The position numbers and the translations under genes are program-made. The notes beneath the pieces are model-generated. The model saw only the letters and a list, made by a program, of their open reading frames with translations, did not search any database and had not been told where the DNA came from. Below, piece after piece: positions 1 through 6,548 of a stretch of 9,587 bases of DNA (position 1 is its first letter; each line of letters opens with the position of its first letter). This stretch comes from UBA1181 sp963654355 (GTDB lineage: Bacteria; Bacteroidota; Bacteroidia; Bacteroidales; Paludibacteraceae), in NCBI GenBank assembly GCA_963654355.1, contig CAVKBM010000185.1, positions 1-9,587 of the forward strand. The letters run 5' to 3'.

Positions 1-713
1 TATGAGAACATGCGTGCACAAGTTGCACCTCTACTAAAACCAAACACATCAAAATGCAATTTTACGCTGTTATTATCAACATTTAAAGACTCGAGAAAAT
101 TATAAATAAACAACATTGCTCGGCTTACAATTGAAACACATCCCGTTACTCCTATTCCAAGGGCAAGACCTGCTTTGTTATTCTCTCCATCATCTAAAAA
201 AGTGGTAGCACCAGCCCCCTCCATATAAACATTTAACATCTTATAATTTCCTGGCCTACCAAATCCTTTATAAAGAGAAGTTAAAAATGCTATGTTAGAT
301 AGTGATTTTTGGCTATAAGCATCAGTATTATCAATATTTTTCAATTCTCTCAATTTATAGGAATTTGATGTTGCAAGTTCTTCATTTAATTCTATTCTTA
401 GCTTCTGGGTTTCTTCTTTTTCTCTTTTTTTTTCATCTTTTCGATGCTGAATAAAATCACTAATATTTTGTTTTTCTTTAAAAAACTCTATGAAATAAAA
501 TAATGACTTGAAAATTTTTTCATTATTTTTCGTGATGGCAATATTTTTGTATTTAGGAGATATACTAGCCACATCTGGCATATACACTCTATTCATATTA
601 TTGCTTGTACCGTCAAAGAAGACACCAATATATACATCTGTTATTGTTTGTGTTTCTTCTTTTTTTTTAGGTTTTATTCCCTCTGAATTTGTATAGTTGC
701 TTGTTCCACACAT
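1..713 (-). CDS. Tle1-like (DUF2235) T6SS phospholipase effector, partial
   Basis: Probable antibacterial or anti-eukaryotic lipase delivered by the T6SS; only the first 237 residues are present because the frame runs off the left edge. The N-terminal motif VFFDGTSNN (residues 31-39) and the nucleophile elbow GFSRGA (225-230, GxSxG, serine 227 at bases 33-35) are the two hallmarks of the DUF2235/Tle1 alpha/beta-hydrolase family, which cleaves membrane phospholipids. A segment VYMEGAGA (162-169) also fits the family. The rest of the catalytic Asp/His must lie off the window. Between the first two motifs is a Lys/Glu-rich, probably helical insert (about 75-125). The ATG at 713 is chosen because an in-frame TAG lies just upstream. 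No signal peptide is seen, as expected for T6SS cargo. It follows the PAAR-like gene by 92 bp of near-empty AT-rich DNA and is itself AT-rich (about 22% GC in 421-540). Family call is firm; the lipid specificity and target cell are inference. Confidence 0.82.
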   Translation of the reverse strand, partial: MCGTSNYTNSEGIKPKKKEETQTITDVYIGVFFDGTSNNMNRVYMPDVASISPKYKNIAITKNNEKIFKSLFYFIEFFKEKQNISDFIQHRKDEKKREKEETQKLRIELNEELATSNSYKLRELKNIDNTDAYSQKSLSNIAFLTSLYKGFGRPGNYKMLNVYMEGAGATTFLDDGENNKAGLALGIGVTGCVSIVSRAMLFIYNFLESLNVDNNSVKLHFDVFGFSRGATCARMFS

Positions 714-768
714 ACACTAAAAACTAAATCCTAATCATCCAACTTTGTAAAATTATGTCTTGTATTTT

Positions 769-801
769 CAAAAATTATATCAAGAATTATTTTCATACCA
801 A
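769..801 (-). promoter_or_regulatory. weak promoter-like element before effector
   Basis: On the minus strand a TTG (799-801) is followed after 19 bases by TATAATTTTTG (769-779). This loosely resembles the Bacteroidota primary sigma pattern (TTTG, about 19-21 bases, TAnnTTTG), but the -7 box is one base out of register and the -33 box is partial. It would give a leader of roughly 50 bases before the effector ATG at 713. The region is very AT-rich, so chance matches are likely. Confidence 0.2.
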
Positions 802-809
802 CATTCTTG
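781..809 (-). other. short inverted repeat just after PAAR-like stop
   Basis: CAAGAAT (781-787) and ATTCTTG (803-809) form a perfect 7-bp inverted repeat with a 15-base loop, starting two bases after the stop codon of the PAAR-like gene. In the minus-strand transcript the stem is followed by AT-rich sequence containing a run of five U. It could be a weak terminator or mRNA 3' stabiliser, but the stem is short and AT-rich. It overlaps the promoter-like element. Confidence 0.25.
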
Positions 810-810
810 T

Positions 811-1218
811 TTACAACTTGCTCAGATCAGGATTACCAGTATCTACTTGTCCATCGTCAGTAATGGTAATAATTCCTCCCCATTTGCAACGGCAATATGA
901 TGATTTCAAAAGTGCAGGTTTCCCTTTTACTATATAATCCCTCTTTCCGTTAATCCATTCCGAAACAGTTCCTGGCACACATGGCATCGGAGTAAGATGT
1001 CCATGATTTGCAACTGTTGCAGAACCTGTAGGAGGATACACCACAGTATGACATTTGCCGAATGGAGCTATATTGTACATAGAAACATGGTCAGAAATGT
1101 TAGCCATTGGTTTGTCTGTCAGAAATACCGTCCTGTCTGGATATATTGTCAACTTGGCACATTTGTCGCCACAAGAACATCTCATTGTGGCTTGGGATGT
1201 AACGTAAGAGTCTGACAT
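811..1218 (-). CDS. DUF4280 PAAR-like spike-tip protein
   Basis: 135-residue protein expected to cap the VgrG trimer as the sharp tip of the T6SS spike and to carry or recruit cargo. It matches the DUF4280 PAAR-like family in three places: DHVSMYNIAPFGKC (43-56), LTPMPCVPGTV (75-85) and PALLKSSYCRCKWGGIITI (101-119). Seven cysteines (14, 16, 20, 56, 80, 109, 111) and the pair His72/His74 are candidates for metal binding, as in PAAR cones. Length is normal for a stand-alone tip, with no fused toxin. Start: the frame extends one codon to a TTG at 1221, but the ATG at 1218 is preferred. It begins 6 bp after the stop of the 103-aa gene and is followed by the lipase, so that lipase is the likely cargo. 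GC (about 48% in 961-1020) resembles the core genes rather than its two AT-rich neighbours. Confidence 0.9.
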   Translation of the reverse strand: MSDSYVTSQATMRCSCGDKCAKLTIYPDRTVFLTDKPMANISDHVSMYNIAPFGKCHTVVYPPTGSATVANHGHLTPMPCVPGTVSEWINGKRDYIVKGKPALLKSSYCRCKWGGIITITDDGQVDTGNPDLSKL

Positions 1219-1224
1219 CAAATT

Positions 1225-1536
1225 TTATGCTAATAGATTTTGTGATTTCTCGTTAATCACGATATTGGAATCGCACGAACTTTTCAACAAAAATAATTGG
1301 CTTCTAAAATATGACCTATCTACTTCGTAAACTGTTAATGAACTTGCTTTATTAATTATGCTAAATACGAAAGTTATCTTTCCCTTGACAGGAATGTCAT
1401 TTACTATCTGTCTGATTTTATTCATACAGGATTCATGAGTGCCCTTTTCTAACACTTCGCTGTCACAGACAACCTTTATAAACGAATCATTAACAACAAT
1501 ATCAATGTAGATTGTTGATACAAAAAAGTTTATCAT
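1225..1536 (-). CDS. unrecognised 103-aa protein between vgrG and PAAR-like gene
   Basis: I do not recognise this family. The 103 residues look like a small soluble alpha/beta protein: beta-prone N-terminus (STIYIDIVVN, 7-16), an amphipathic helix (about 35-48), then two strands (about 53-70) and a polar C-terminus. There is no signal peptide, membrane segment or cysteine motif. It starts at an ATG 15 bp after the vgrG stop and ends 6 bp before the PAAR-like ATG, so it is almost certainly cotranscribed. Its place between spike and tip suggests an adaptor or chaperone that loads the PAAR-like protein or lipase on VgrG, but this is inference from position. Immunity protein is a weaker alternative because those normally follow the effector. 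It is much more AT-rich (about 23% GC in 1501-1560) than vgrG or the PAAR-like gene, pointing to separate acquisition or relaxed codon use. Confidence 0.75.
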   Translation of the reverse strand: MINFFVSTIYIDIVVNDSFIKVVCDSEVLEKGTHESCMNKIRQIVNDIPVKGKITFVFSIINKASSLTVYEVDRSYFRSQLFLLKSSCDSNIVINEKSQNLLA

Positions 1537-1551
1537 ACTGAGTCTTTTTAA

Positions 1552-3576
1552 TTATTGTACTTTTACAACACCTGATTTTATATCAATCCTATTCCCCGAG
1601 TTCATAGCCATTGAGTCGTTTGCTTTCTGCTGATGAACGTTGGAATATTCAAGAAGATTCTCTGTTGCCTCCATGCGTATGTCCTCCGCTGTAACCTGCA
1701 GCTTATGCGCCACTTGTTCATCCTTGTTATCGTTTACTCTTACAAATTGGTTGGACTCCACGGTTATGGAATCGTTGCGGTCAATGGAAGTAGAGCGGTC
1801 ATTGCCTGCGTGTTCACGGATGTCGTTGTCGGCTGTTCGCTGCATATCGTGCGAAGCAGCTATGAATATATCATTGTCGGCACTTGCATTGATGTCATGC
1901 CCCGCGTGCATGATGATGTCGTTTTGGGCGTACAGTTCAATGTTGCCAGTAGATTCTAATTTTATCAGTTTCTCATCGGTAGAGAAAGTGAGGATATAGT
2001 TCTCTTTTTCGTTGTCGTAGATGCGGATGTATCCGTCCTCACCTTCGTCATGTATTTCGATGGTGTGACCATTGCGTGTGCGGATGGCTTTTACTTGGTT
2101 GCTGCTGTTGTTGTTTGGAAGCCATGCGCTATCTGGGTCGCCTACGCCATTATATAATGTACCCTTGATATAAGGGCGTTCTGCATTTCCTCCTTCAAAA
2201 TCAACCATCACTTCCTCATCAATCTCCGGAATAAAGCTAAAGCCTTTTCCGCCACCAGCATACGGTTGAGCCATACGAAGCCACGGTGTCATCATGTTGT
2301 CGTCCAATTGGGCTTGCCAGTCAAATTGCACACGGACACGTCCGAGGTTGTTGGGGTCTTCATTGTCCTTCACCTTTGCACGGCATGACTGTGCAACAGG
2401 ATAAATGTCGCTGTCGGAATAAGGAGGGTAGTCGCAAGCAGACGGAATGCCTACAAAGTGGTTGCTGTAAGTTTCGTCGGCAGAGAAATAATGCACAAGT
2501 TCTGTAATCAGCATTTCGTCCTGCTCTACATTGCTTTTCTCCAAAGCCGACGCATCGGGCATATAGTTGTCGACAATAACCAACTTGCTTCCGATTTTAA
2601 GTTTTGAGCAATATGTTGTCCCCGAATAGGTGAGCAAACTCGCTTTTTCGCCTCTCGCCTGTGTCTTGGTAGATACATTCAATACGGTTTCACGTCCGTC
2701 TGAATCGGCAAAACCTCCTGAATGTAGATTCTGGAGCGTAGACTTCACAAAGCAAGATTGTGAAGCTTGAAATACTTGCTCACTCAGCGTATTGTATTCA
2801 CGCTGCATTTCCTCAATGCCTTCCTTCTCGTTGGCATCGTAGGAGTTGTATGATGAAGCGACATGGTTAAATGCCACATGCCGCATTTTTAAGTCAACAT
2901 TATAGGATGGAACATCTTGGCTTGGATAGGCAAGTTTCACACTCTCGCCTTCAGGCAGATTGCCAAACACCATTTTCTGTCCGTCATTGTACAGCCATTC
3001 CCCGTAACGCCTTGCCAGACGCTGCAGGAACTGGTAATTGGATTCGTTGTATTGTACGCAATACGGAATAGCATCGGTAAAACGAGCGACAACATCAGCT
3101 TCAAGATGCTCGGAATAATCGTCAACAACATCATTCACAATGTCATTCAATGTCTGATTTTCAAAGGACTTGCAAGTAGGATTGTCATTCAGTAAAGCAT
3201 CCCAACTGCACGCTTCCACGTTTACCGAGAACTCGCTACGGTTTCTGCTGCCCGATGCTCCTATAATGACACCTGCAAACTCTATGTCTGCCACCGAATC
3301 TGTTTCTGCCTTCAAAGATTCCTTTTCGATGCTTTCCGTCTCCAATGAAATCAACACTTCCTTGCCGATAATGGCACCGCAAACATTGAAAGAAACCTCG
3401 TTTATTCTTTCGTCAGGTTCTTTGTGAAGAGAAAACGAAAGGGTATTAGGCGAAAGAAGGGACTGACTCAACATAAAATTGTCAAGTCTCCATCTTGTCC
3501 CGTCAAGCTCTATGCAAAAGCCCGACGATTTTGTCCCGTCAATGGCTACCGAAATGTTCTTTATAGATGTTGACAT
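1552..3576 (-). CDS. tssI: T6SS spike protein VgrG (TssI)
   Basis: 674-residue spike subunit; a trimer sits on the Hcp tube and is fired into target cells. The N-terminal two thirds (about 1-390) correspond to the gp27-like hub with the region YNESNYQFLQRLARRYGEWL (176-195), typical of VgrG. The gp5-like OB-fold follows (about 396-475), including NLGRVRVQFDW (410-420), PWLRMAQPYAG (431-441) and the segment around IPEIDEEVMVDFEGGN (449-464). RNGHTIEIHD (501-510) leads into a repetitive beta-helix ending near 674. There is no C-terminal effector domain, so cargo must be attached through the PAAR-like tip or an adaptor. The ATG at 3576 gives a normal N-terminus and lies 9 bp after the hcp2 stop. 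The 103-aa gene follows after 15 bp. Confidence 0.97.
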   Translation of the reverse strand: MSTSIKNISVAIDGTKSSGFCIELDGTRWRLDNFMLSQSLLSPNTLSFSLHKEPDERINEVSFNVCGAIIGKEVLISLETESIEKESLKAETDSVADIEFAGVIIGASGSRNRSEFSVNVEACSWDALLNDNPTCKSFENQTLNDIVNDVVDDYSEHLEADVVARFTDAIPYCVQYNESNYQFLQRLARRYGEWLYNDGQKMVFGNLPEGESVKLAYPSQDVPSYNVDLKMRHVAFNHVASSYNSYDANEKEGIEEMQREYNTLSEQVFQASQSCFVKSTLQNLHSGGFADSDGRETVLNVSTKTQARGEKASLLTYSGTTYCSKLKIGSKLVIVDNYMPDASALEKSNVEQDEMLITELVHYFSADETYSNHFVGIPSACDYPPYSDSDIYPVAQSCRAKVKDNEDPNNLGRVRVQFDWQAQLDDNMMTPWLRMAQPYAGGGKGFSFIPEIDEEVMVDFEGGNAERPYIKGTLYNGVGDPDSAWLPNNNSSNQVKAIRTRNGHTIEIHDEGEDGYIRIYDNEKENYILTFSTDEKLIKLESTGNIELYAQNDIIMHAGHDINASADNDIFIAASHDMQRTADNDIREHAGNDRSTSIDRNDSITVESNQFVRVNDNKDEQVAHKLQVTAEDIRMEATENLLEYSNVHQQKANDSMAMNSGNRIDIKSGVVKVQ
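1798..1923 (-). repeat. octad repeat in VgrG beta-helix
   Basis: Residues 552-593 of VgrG carry (N/H)D at positions 552-553, 560-561, 568-569, 576-577, 584-585 and 592-593, an exact eight-residue period for six units, followed by a one-residue slip at ND 601-602. Positions between are alternating hydrophobic and small residues. Phage gp5 and VgrG beta-helices are built from octads, so this is the spike needle; the regular Asp column is direct observation. Confidence 0.75.
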
Positions 3577-3585
3577 ATTGTTATT

Positions 3586-4038
3586 TTAGAAATCAGAATA
3601 AACATCTACCTGTGAACTCAATGAGGCCCAAGAGTTTGTAAAGATAGCCCTATCCATCAGTCCTGTTCCTATGCGAAGAGCCTCCGCACTGATGGTTACA
3701 TCCGTGTACATTAACTTGCTGTCATGGTCGTTGAAATAATCTTTGAGTCTGATGCAATAAGCATTTTTAAATTCAATCGTCTTGTATCTTCTCCTGTTGT
3801 CATTGGAGAAGACGCAAAATCTGAATGTGCCAGAATACACGGCAGTCTTGTTGAACATCCACTTGTAAAAGAACTGGTCATCGTCACAAGTGGCAGGCAT
3901 TACAAAACGGATGGTGCCACCCATAGTACGTGTGGTTGGCTTTCCTGTGTCATCAACAGCCTGTGAAAACTCGTATTCACATTCAACAATGCCATACTCT
4001 CCACCTCCCTGTATTCTTACTTGTCCTTGTAGTGCCAT
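3586..4038 (-). CDS. tssD: T6SS tube protein Hcp2 (TssD paralog)
   Basis: 150-residue paralog of the Hcp tube protein, Bacteroidota TssD type. It shares the family skeleton with the neighbouring Hcp1: a GG-T/K-I strand (MGGTIRFVM, 39-47), the FKNAYCIRLKDYF segment (90-102) and a C-terminal ISAEALRIG...NSW (116-137). It differs in being 15 residues longer, with an N-terminal QGGGEYG stretch, four cysteines (20, 51, 75, 95) and an acidic tail DVYSDF. Identity with Hcp1 is low by eye. It starts 84 bp after the hcp1 stop, across a strong hairpin, and ends 9 bp before vgrG. The placement directly upstream of vgrG suggests a specialised ring, for example one that joins the tube to VgrG or carries cargo, rather than the bulk tube protein; this is inference. 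Confidence 0.9.
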   Translation of the reverse strand: MALQGQVRIQGGGEYGIVECEYEFSQAVDDTGKPTTRTMGGTIRFVMPATCDDDQFFYKWMFNKTAVYSGTFRFCVFSNDNRRRYKTIEFKNAYCIRLKDYFNDHDSKLMYTDVTISAEALRIGTGLMDRAIFTNSWASLSSQVDVYSDF

Positions 4039-4055
4039 ATTTTTTATGTCTTTAG

Positions 4056-4101
4056 AAAGATGACTGGAGGAAACATTGGAGTGTCGCCTCCAATCATCTT
4101 T
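4056..4101 (-). promoter_or_regulatory. intercistronic RNA hairpin between hcp1 and hcp2
   Basis: Arms AAAGATGACTGGAGG (4056-4070) and CCTCCAATCATCTTT (4087-4101) form a 15-position stem with a 16-base loop. The only non-Watson-Crick position (4064/4093) is a G-U wobble in the minus-strand RNA but a C-A mismatch in plus-strand RNA, so it is suited to the direction of the operon. A competing smaller stem ATTGGAG (4075-4081) with CTCCAAT (4088-4094) shares the right arm. The hairpin starts 21 bases after the hcp1 stop and ends 17 bases before the hcp2 ATG. No U-tract follows it in the operon sense, so it is more likely an mRNA stabiliser, processing site or attenuator than a full terminator. 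Confidence 0.6.
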
Positions 4102-4122
4102 GTCGGTTTTCTATTTTCAGAA

Positions 4123-4530
4123 TCACTTGTCGATAGTCCAGCTATTGTTGTGGATAGCGTTGCCTACCTGAATCTCCTTTGCAGAGATTACAAACTCCTC
4201 AAACTGCTTTGTCTCGTTGGTGTCGTCGTACGTCTCGGCATACTGTACGACATAACCGTTCTTGAAAGTGAGACGCTTCATCTCGCCACCGTCCTTGTCA
4301 GGGAATGAAATGACGCCGTTCTTGCTCATGTAGGTGTCGCACATCCATTCAAGAATTTCGGTGTTGCCGTCGTTCTTCGACTTCACCTTGACTGTGATTT
4401 TGCCACCGCGTGTACGGCCTGTAGGCTGACCCTCTACATCGGTCTGCTGGTTGAGCTCGTAGCGAACGTAAGCAACTTCGCGCTCCTGGATGCCATCAGC
4501 GTTGATGGTAACTGTTCTTGTTTCTGCCAT
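4123..4530 (-). CDS. tssD: T6SS tube protein Hcp1 (TssD)
   Basis: 135-residue protein that stacks as hexameric rings to form the inner tube inside the TssBC sheath. Recognised by the Bacteroidota TssD pattern: VAYVRYELNQQTD (19-31), the strand RGGKITVKV (41-49), LTFKNGYVVQYAETYDD (87-103) and the C-terminal EFVISAKEIQVGN...NNSW (112-131). Its compact length is normal for a main tube protein. The ATG at 4530 is preceded by an AT-rich 42-bp spacer after tssC. Its position right after the two sheath genes, with a stabilising hairpin behind it, fits high expression of the principal tube subunit. It has one cysteine (64), unlike the cysteine-richer Hcp2. Confidence 0.93.
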   Translation of the reverse strand: MAETRTVTINADGIQEREVAYVRYELNQQTDVEGQPTGRTRGGKITVKVKSKNDGNTEILEWMCDTYMSKNGVISFPDKDGGEMKRLTFKNGYVVQYAETYDDTNETKQFEEFVISAKEIQVGNAIHNNSWTIDK

Positions 4531-4572
4531 CTTCTAATGTTTTTAAAATTAATGAATATTGATTATTACACA

Positions 4573-5961
4573 CTATGCGTTTTTTGTGTTCTGTTCCCAA
4601 TCCACTCCTGCTGCGGAGTTTCTTCCCGTCAGTTCTATAAAGAAATTCTGAGCAGCAAAATATGGGGTAATCTCCACATTTATGCTTATATCCTTTGTCT
4701 TTGGGTCTTGGTCAACCTTGAGATTGGTGTATTTCTCAATGATACCACCCGGTCCCTTATAGTCACTGAGAAATGAATGTATGTCCTGTGTTATTTCCGA
4801 CTTTATTGCAGGAGTCCAAATCTCCATTGCATGATCGTTGCAATAATTTTCAAACACTTTCCCAATCCAGTCAAAAACACGGACAATGGAATACTCTTGT
4901 AATCCTTTGGATGCACCATTATAGAGAGTATGGTTAGAGAATGCCATTGTGCGCCCGTCTTCCTCAACCATTGGAATGACACCGAGGTCGATAAGGGCTG
5001 CAATTTCCGACTTGCGCAAATCCATACGTGCGCCTTTCACATTGTCAAGAGTGCCATAACGCTTTCCTGCTGCCGCCTGTGCTATCACCGTTTCCTCGGT
5101 GTTCGACATACGACCGGCCAATGCACCGGATGCAGGGATATACAAATCCTCGTCCTCACCGGCCAATTCCGACTTCTTTCTTCCGAGAATATAATTGGCG
5201 GTCATCACGATATTTCCCAAATATGGGTCTGTTCCTTGCAGACTTGCATCGTCAAGTTCCTCCTTCAGCATTTCAAAGTTCATGCTGTCCTTGAAGTCTG
5301 TCAGCATGATAACCTTATTCTTATAGGCTGTCTGTGCCCACATTCTCACCGTTTCTGCATCTCCAAGATAACCAGGGACAACAAGCATACTGTAGTTGTT
5401 CTTCAGATTCAAACGGTCGAAATAACGTTCCAGTTCATCACGGACGGCCTGAGTGTCTTCCGAGTCATGGTCGCCAAGTTCCTCTTTGTTGACATTCATA
5501 AGGGTTATGCAGTCAACCTTGCCTTGTCCGGCGTTTGCAAAGAAGGCATCAAGACTCCTGTAAGTGGTTTCAAGGTTGCGTATCTCGTCATGAATGCAGA
5601 ACAAGTTCTCGCTAAGATTCCTTTCCGCTTTTTGACACTCTTCCTTGCAGGAATCAATAATCTCCATTGGGTCTTTGCCCCCCGATTCAAGAATCTCGAC
5701 CCAAAGGGAAAGTTCGTTCTTCAATCTGTTTCTCGCATCCTCGTATGCACTGTCGTTCAAGAAAACATTCTTGATGGCTTTTCTGCGGGGATCCATATTC
5801 TCAACACCCTTGACAAGTCCCTTCAACAACTGGAATCCTCCAAACTTATCCAATCCAGACAGACTTTTCTGAAGGAATTCCGAAGGATTTGCTACAGTTT
5901 GTCTTTCCTGTAACTCTATTCCGTCAGGCGAAGATGCCAACTTCTGTTCTTCTACTGCCAT
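4573..5961 (-). CDS. tssC: T6SS contractile sheath large subunit TssC
   Basis: 462-residue sheath protein that pairs with TssB to form the cytoplasmic contractile sheath around the Hcp tube. It is of the Bacteroidota TssC type: an N-terminal helical arm (about 25-50), the region MDPRRKAIKN (56-65) followed by a helical domain, a Rossmann-like middle (NYSMLVVPGYLG near 190 and the following MLTDFKD), then RKKSELAGEDEDLYIPASG near 260-280 and the C-terminal strand region ending ITPYFAAQNFFIEL. Sheath subunits interlock through such N- and C-terminal strands. Length is normal for the family. The ATG at 5961 lies 18 bp after the tssB stop, so the two are produced together as needed for equal amounts. 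GC is the highest in the window (about 55% in 5101-5160). Confidence 0.96.
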   Translation of the reverse strand: MAVEEQKLASSPDGIELQERQTVANPSEFLQKSLSGLDKFGGFQLLKGLVKGVENMDPRRKAIKNVFLNDSAYEDARNRLKNELSLWVEILESGGKDPMEIIDSCKEECQKAERNLSENLFCIHDEIRNLETTYRSLDAFFANAGQGKVDCITLMNVNKEELGDHDSEDTQAVRDELERYFDRLNLKNNYSMLVVPGYLGDAETVRMWAQTAYKNKVIMLTDFKDSMNFEMLKEELDDASLQGTDPYLGNIVMTANYILGRKKSELAGEDEDLYIPASGALAGRMSNTEETVIAQAAAGKRYGTLDNVKGARMDLRKSEIAALIDLGVIPMVEEDGRTMAFSNHTLYNGASKGLQEYSIVRVFDWIGKVFENYCNDHAMEIWTPAIKSEITQDIHSFLSDYKGPGGIIEKYTNLKVDQDPKTKDISINVEITPYFAAQNFFIELTGRNSAAGVDWEQNTKNA

Positions 5962-5979
5962 AATAATCAGTTTTAATTG

Positions 5980-6435
5980 TTAATCTGCGTCCTCCAGCTC
6001 TGCAAGGAGAGATTTTAACGCATTCTTCAAATCTTCATGCGCAGCATCATTTTTCAACGCGTTACGCAATGTCTTGTTCTTCTCCAACTGACGGATTACA
6101 GAATTGTATGCGTCAATCTTTGATTTCTTCCCACTAAGCAACTCACTCTGAGCAATAAGCTGCTCGTCCTCGAAGTCTTTCATCTGCTTGAACTGGAAAT
6201 CTTCATATACAGCACCACCTTCTTCCGTAGAGAGGGTTACTCCCTCTTTGGATGGTTGGAAATGTTCAAAGACCTCCTTCATGCTCTTTGCCTTGAAGCC
6301 TTCTCTGTCTTCATCAGTGTTGGGTGCAGCATCAGTAAACTGGTCGGCGTAGAGTGTCCTGTTTTGTGGAAACTCAATGACACCATCCTGGGCATTTTCC
6401 TCAACAACTTTGGAAATAACGGTTTTTCTTGCCAT
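5980..6435 (-). CDS. tssB: T6SS contractile sheath small subunit TssB
   Basis: 151-residue partner of TssC in the contractile sheath. The N-terminal half is short strands (TVISKVVEE 5-13, GVIEFPQNRTLYADQF 18-33); the second half is helical, with QLIAQSELLSGKKSKID (92-108) and LKNALKSLLAELED (136-149). The whole pattern and its place before tssC identify it. The frame is open upstream to an ATG at 6534, which would add 33 residues (MRFLRWLGCLLFD...). The ATG at 6435 is preferred because it gives the usual short TssB N-terminus (MARKTV) and an A-rich upstream region, while the extension resembles no sheath element. The 113 bp between the clpV stop and this start is the largest gap in the core cluster and could hold an internal promoter, though I see no clear one. 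Confidence 0.93.
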   Translation of the reverse strand: MARKTVISKVVEENAQDGVIEFPQNRTLYADQFTDAAPNTDEDREGFKAKSMKEVFEHFQPSKEGVTLSTEEGGAVYEDFQFKQMKDFEDEQLIAQSELLSGKKSKIDAYNSVIRQLEKNKTLRNALKNDAAHEDLKNALKSLLAELEDAD

Positions 6436-6548
6436 TGTTTTTCTGTTTATTATTGTATTACTTGTTTCTTGTCGCTTTGTCCTTACTGTGTCTTTATCGA
6501 ACAGCAAACATCCTAACCATCTGAGAAATCTCATGTTAAGCTATGTGG

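Noticed and set aside
508..937. Small plus-strand frames, one hydrophobic (508-696), opposite the effector and PAAR-like genes
   Set aside because: The minus-strand effector with clear catalytic motifs covers 1-713; the hydrophobic look comes from antisense of Lys/Glu-rich codons.
1633..1999. Two overlapping plus-strand frames of over 100 codons opposite the VgrG needle
   Set aside because: They arise from the repetitive coding of the octad needle on the other strand; no start context or recognisable protein.
4087..4120. The hcp1-hcp2 hairpin read as a plus-strand terminator, since T-rich sequence follows it on that strand
   Set aside because: There is no plus-strand gene to terminate, and the stem has a C-A mismatch in plus-strand RNA but pairs fully in minus-strand RNA.
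4930..5913. A 327-codon open frame on the plus strand opposite tssC
   Set aside because: It is fully antisense to a well-recognised sheath gene, its translation shows no family resemblance or domain pattern, and it is explained by the codon bias of tssC.
6436..6534. 33-residue N-terminal extension of TssB as a signal peptide or lipoprotein leader
   Set aside because: TssB is a cytoplasmic sheath protein; the extension reads across untranslated spacer and a standard start follows at 6435.
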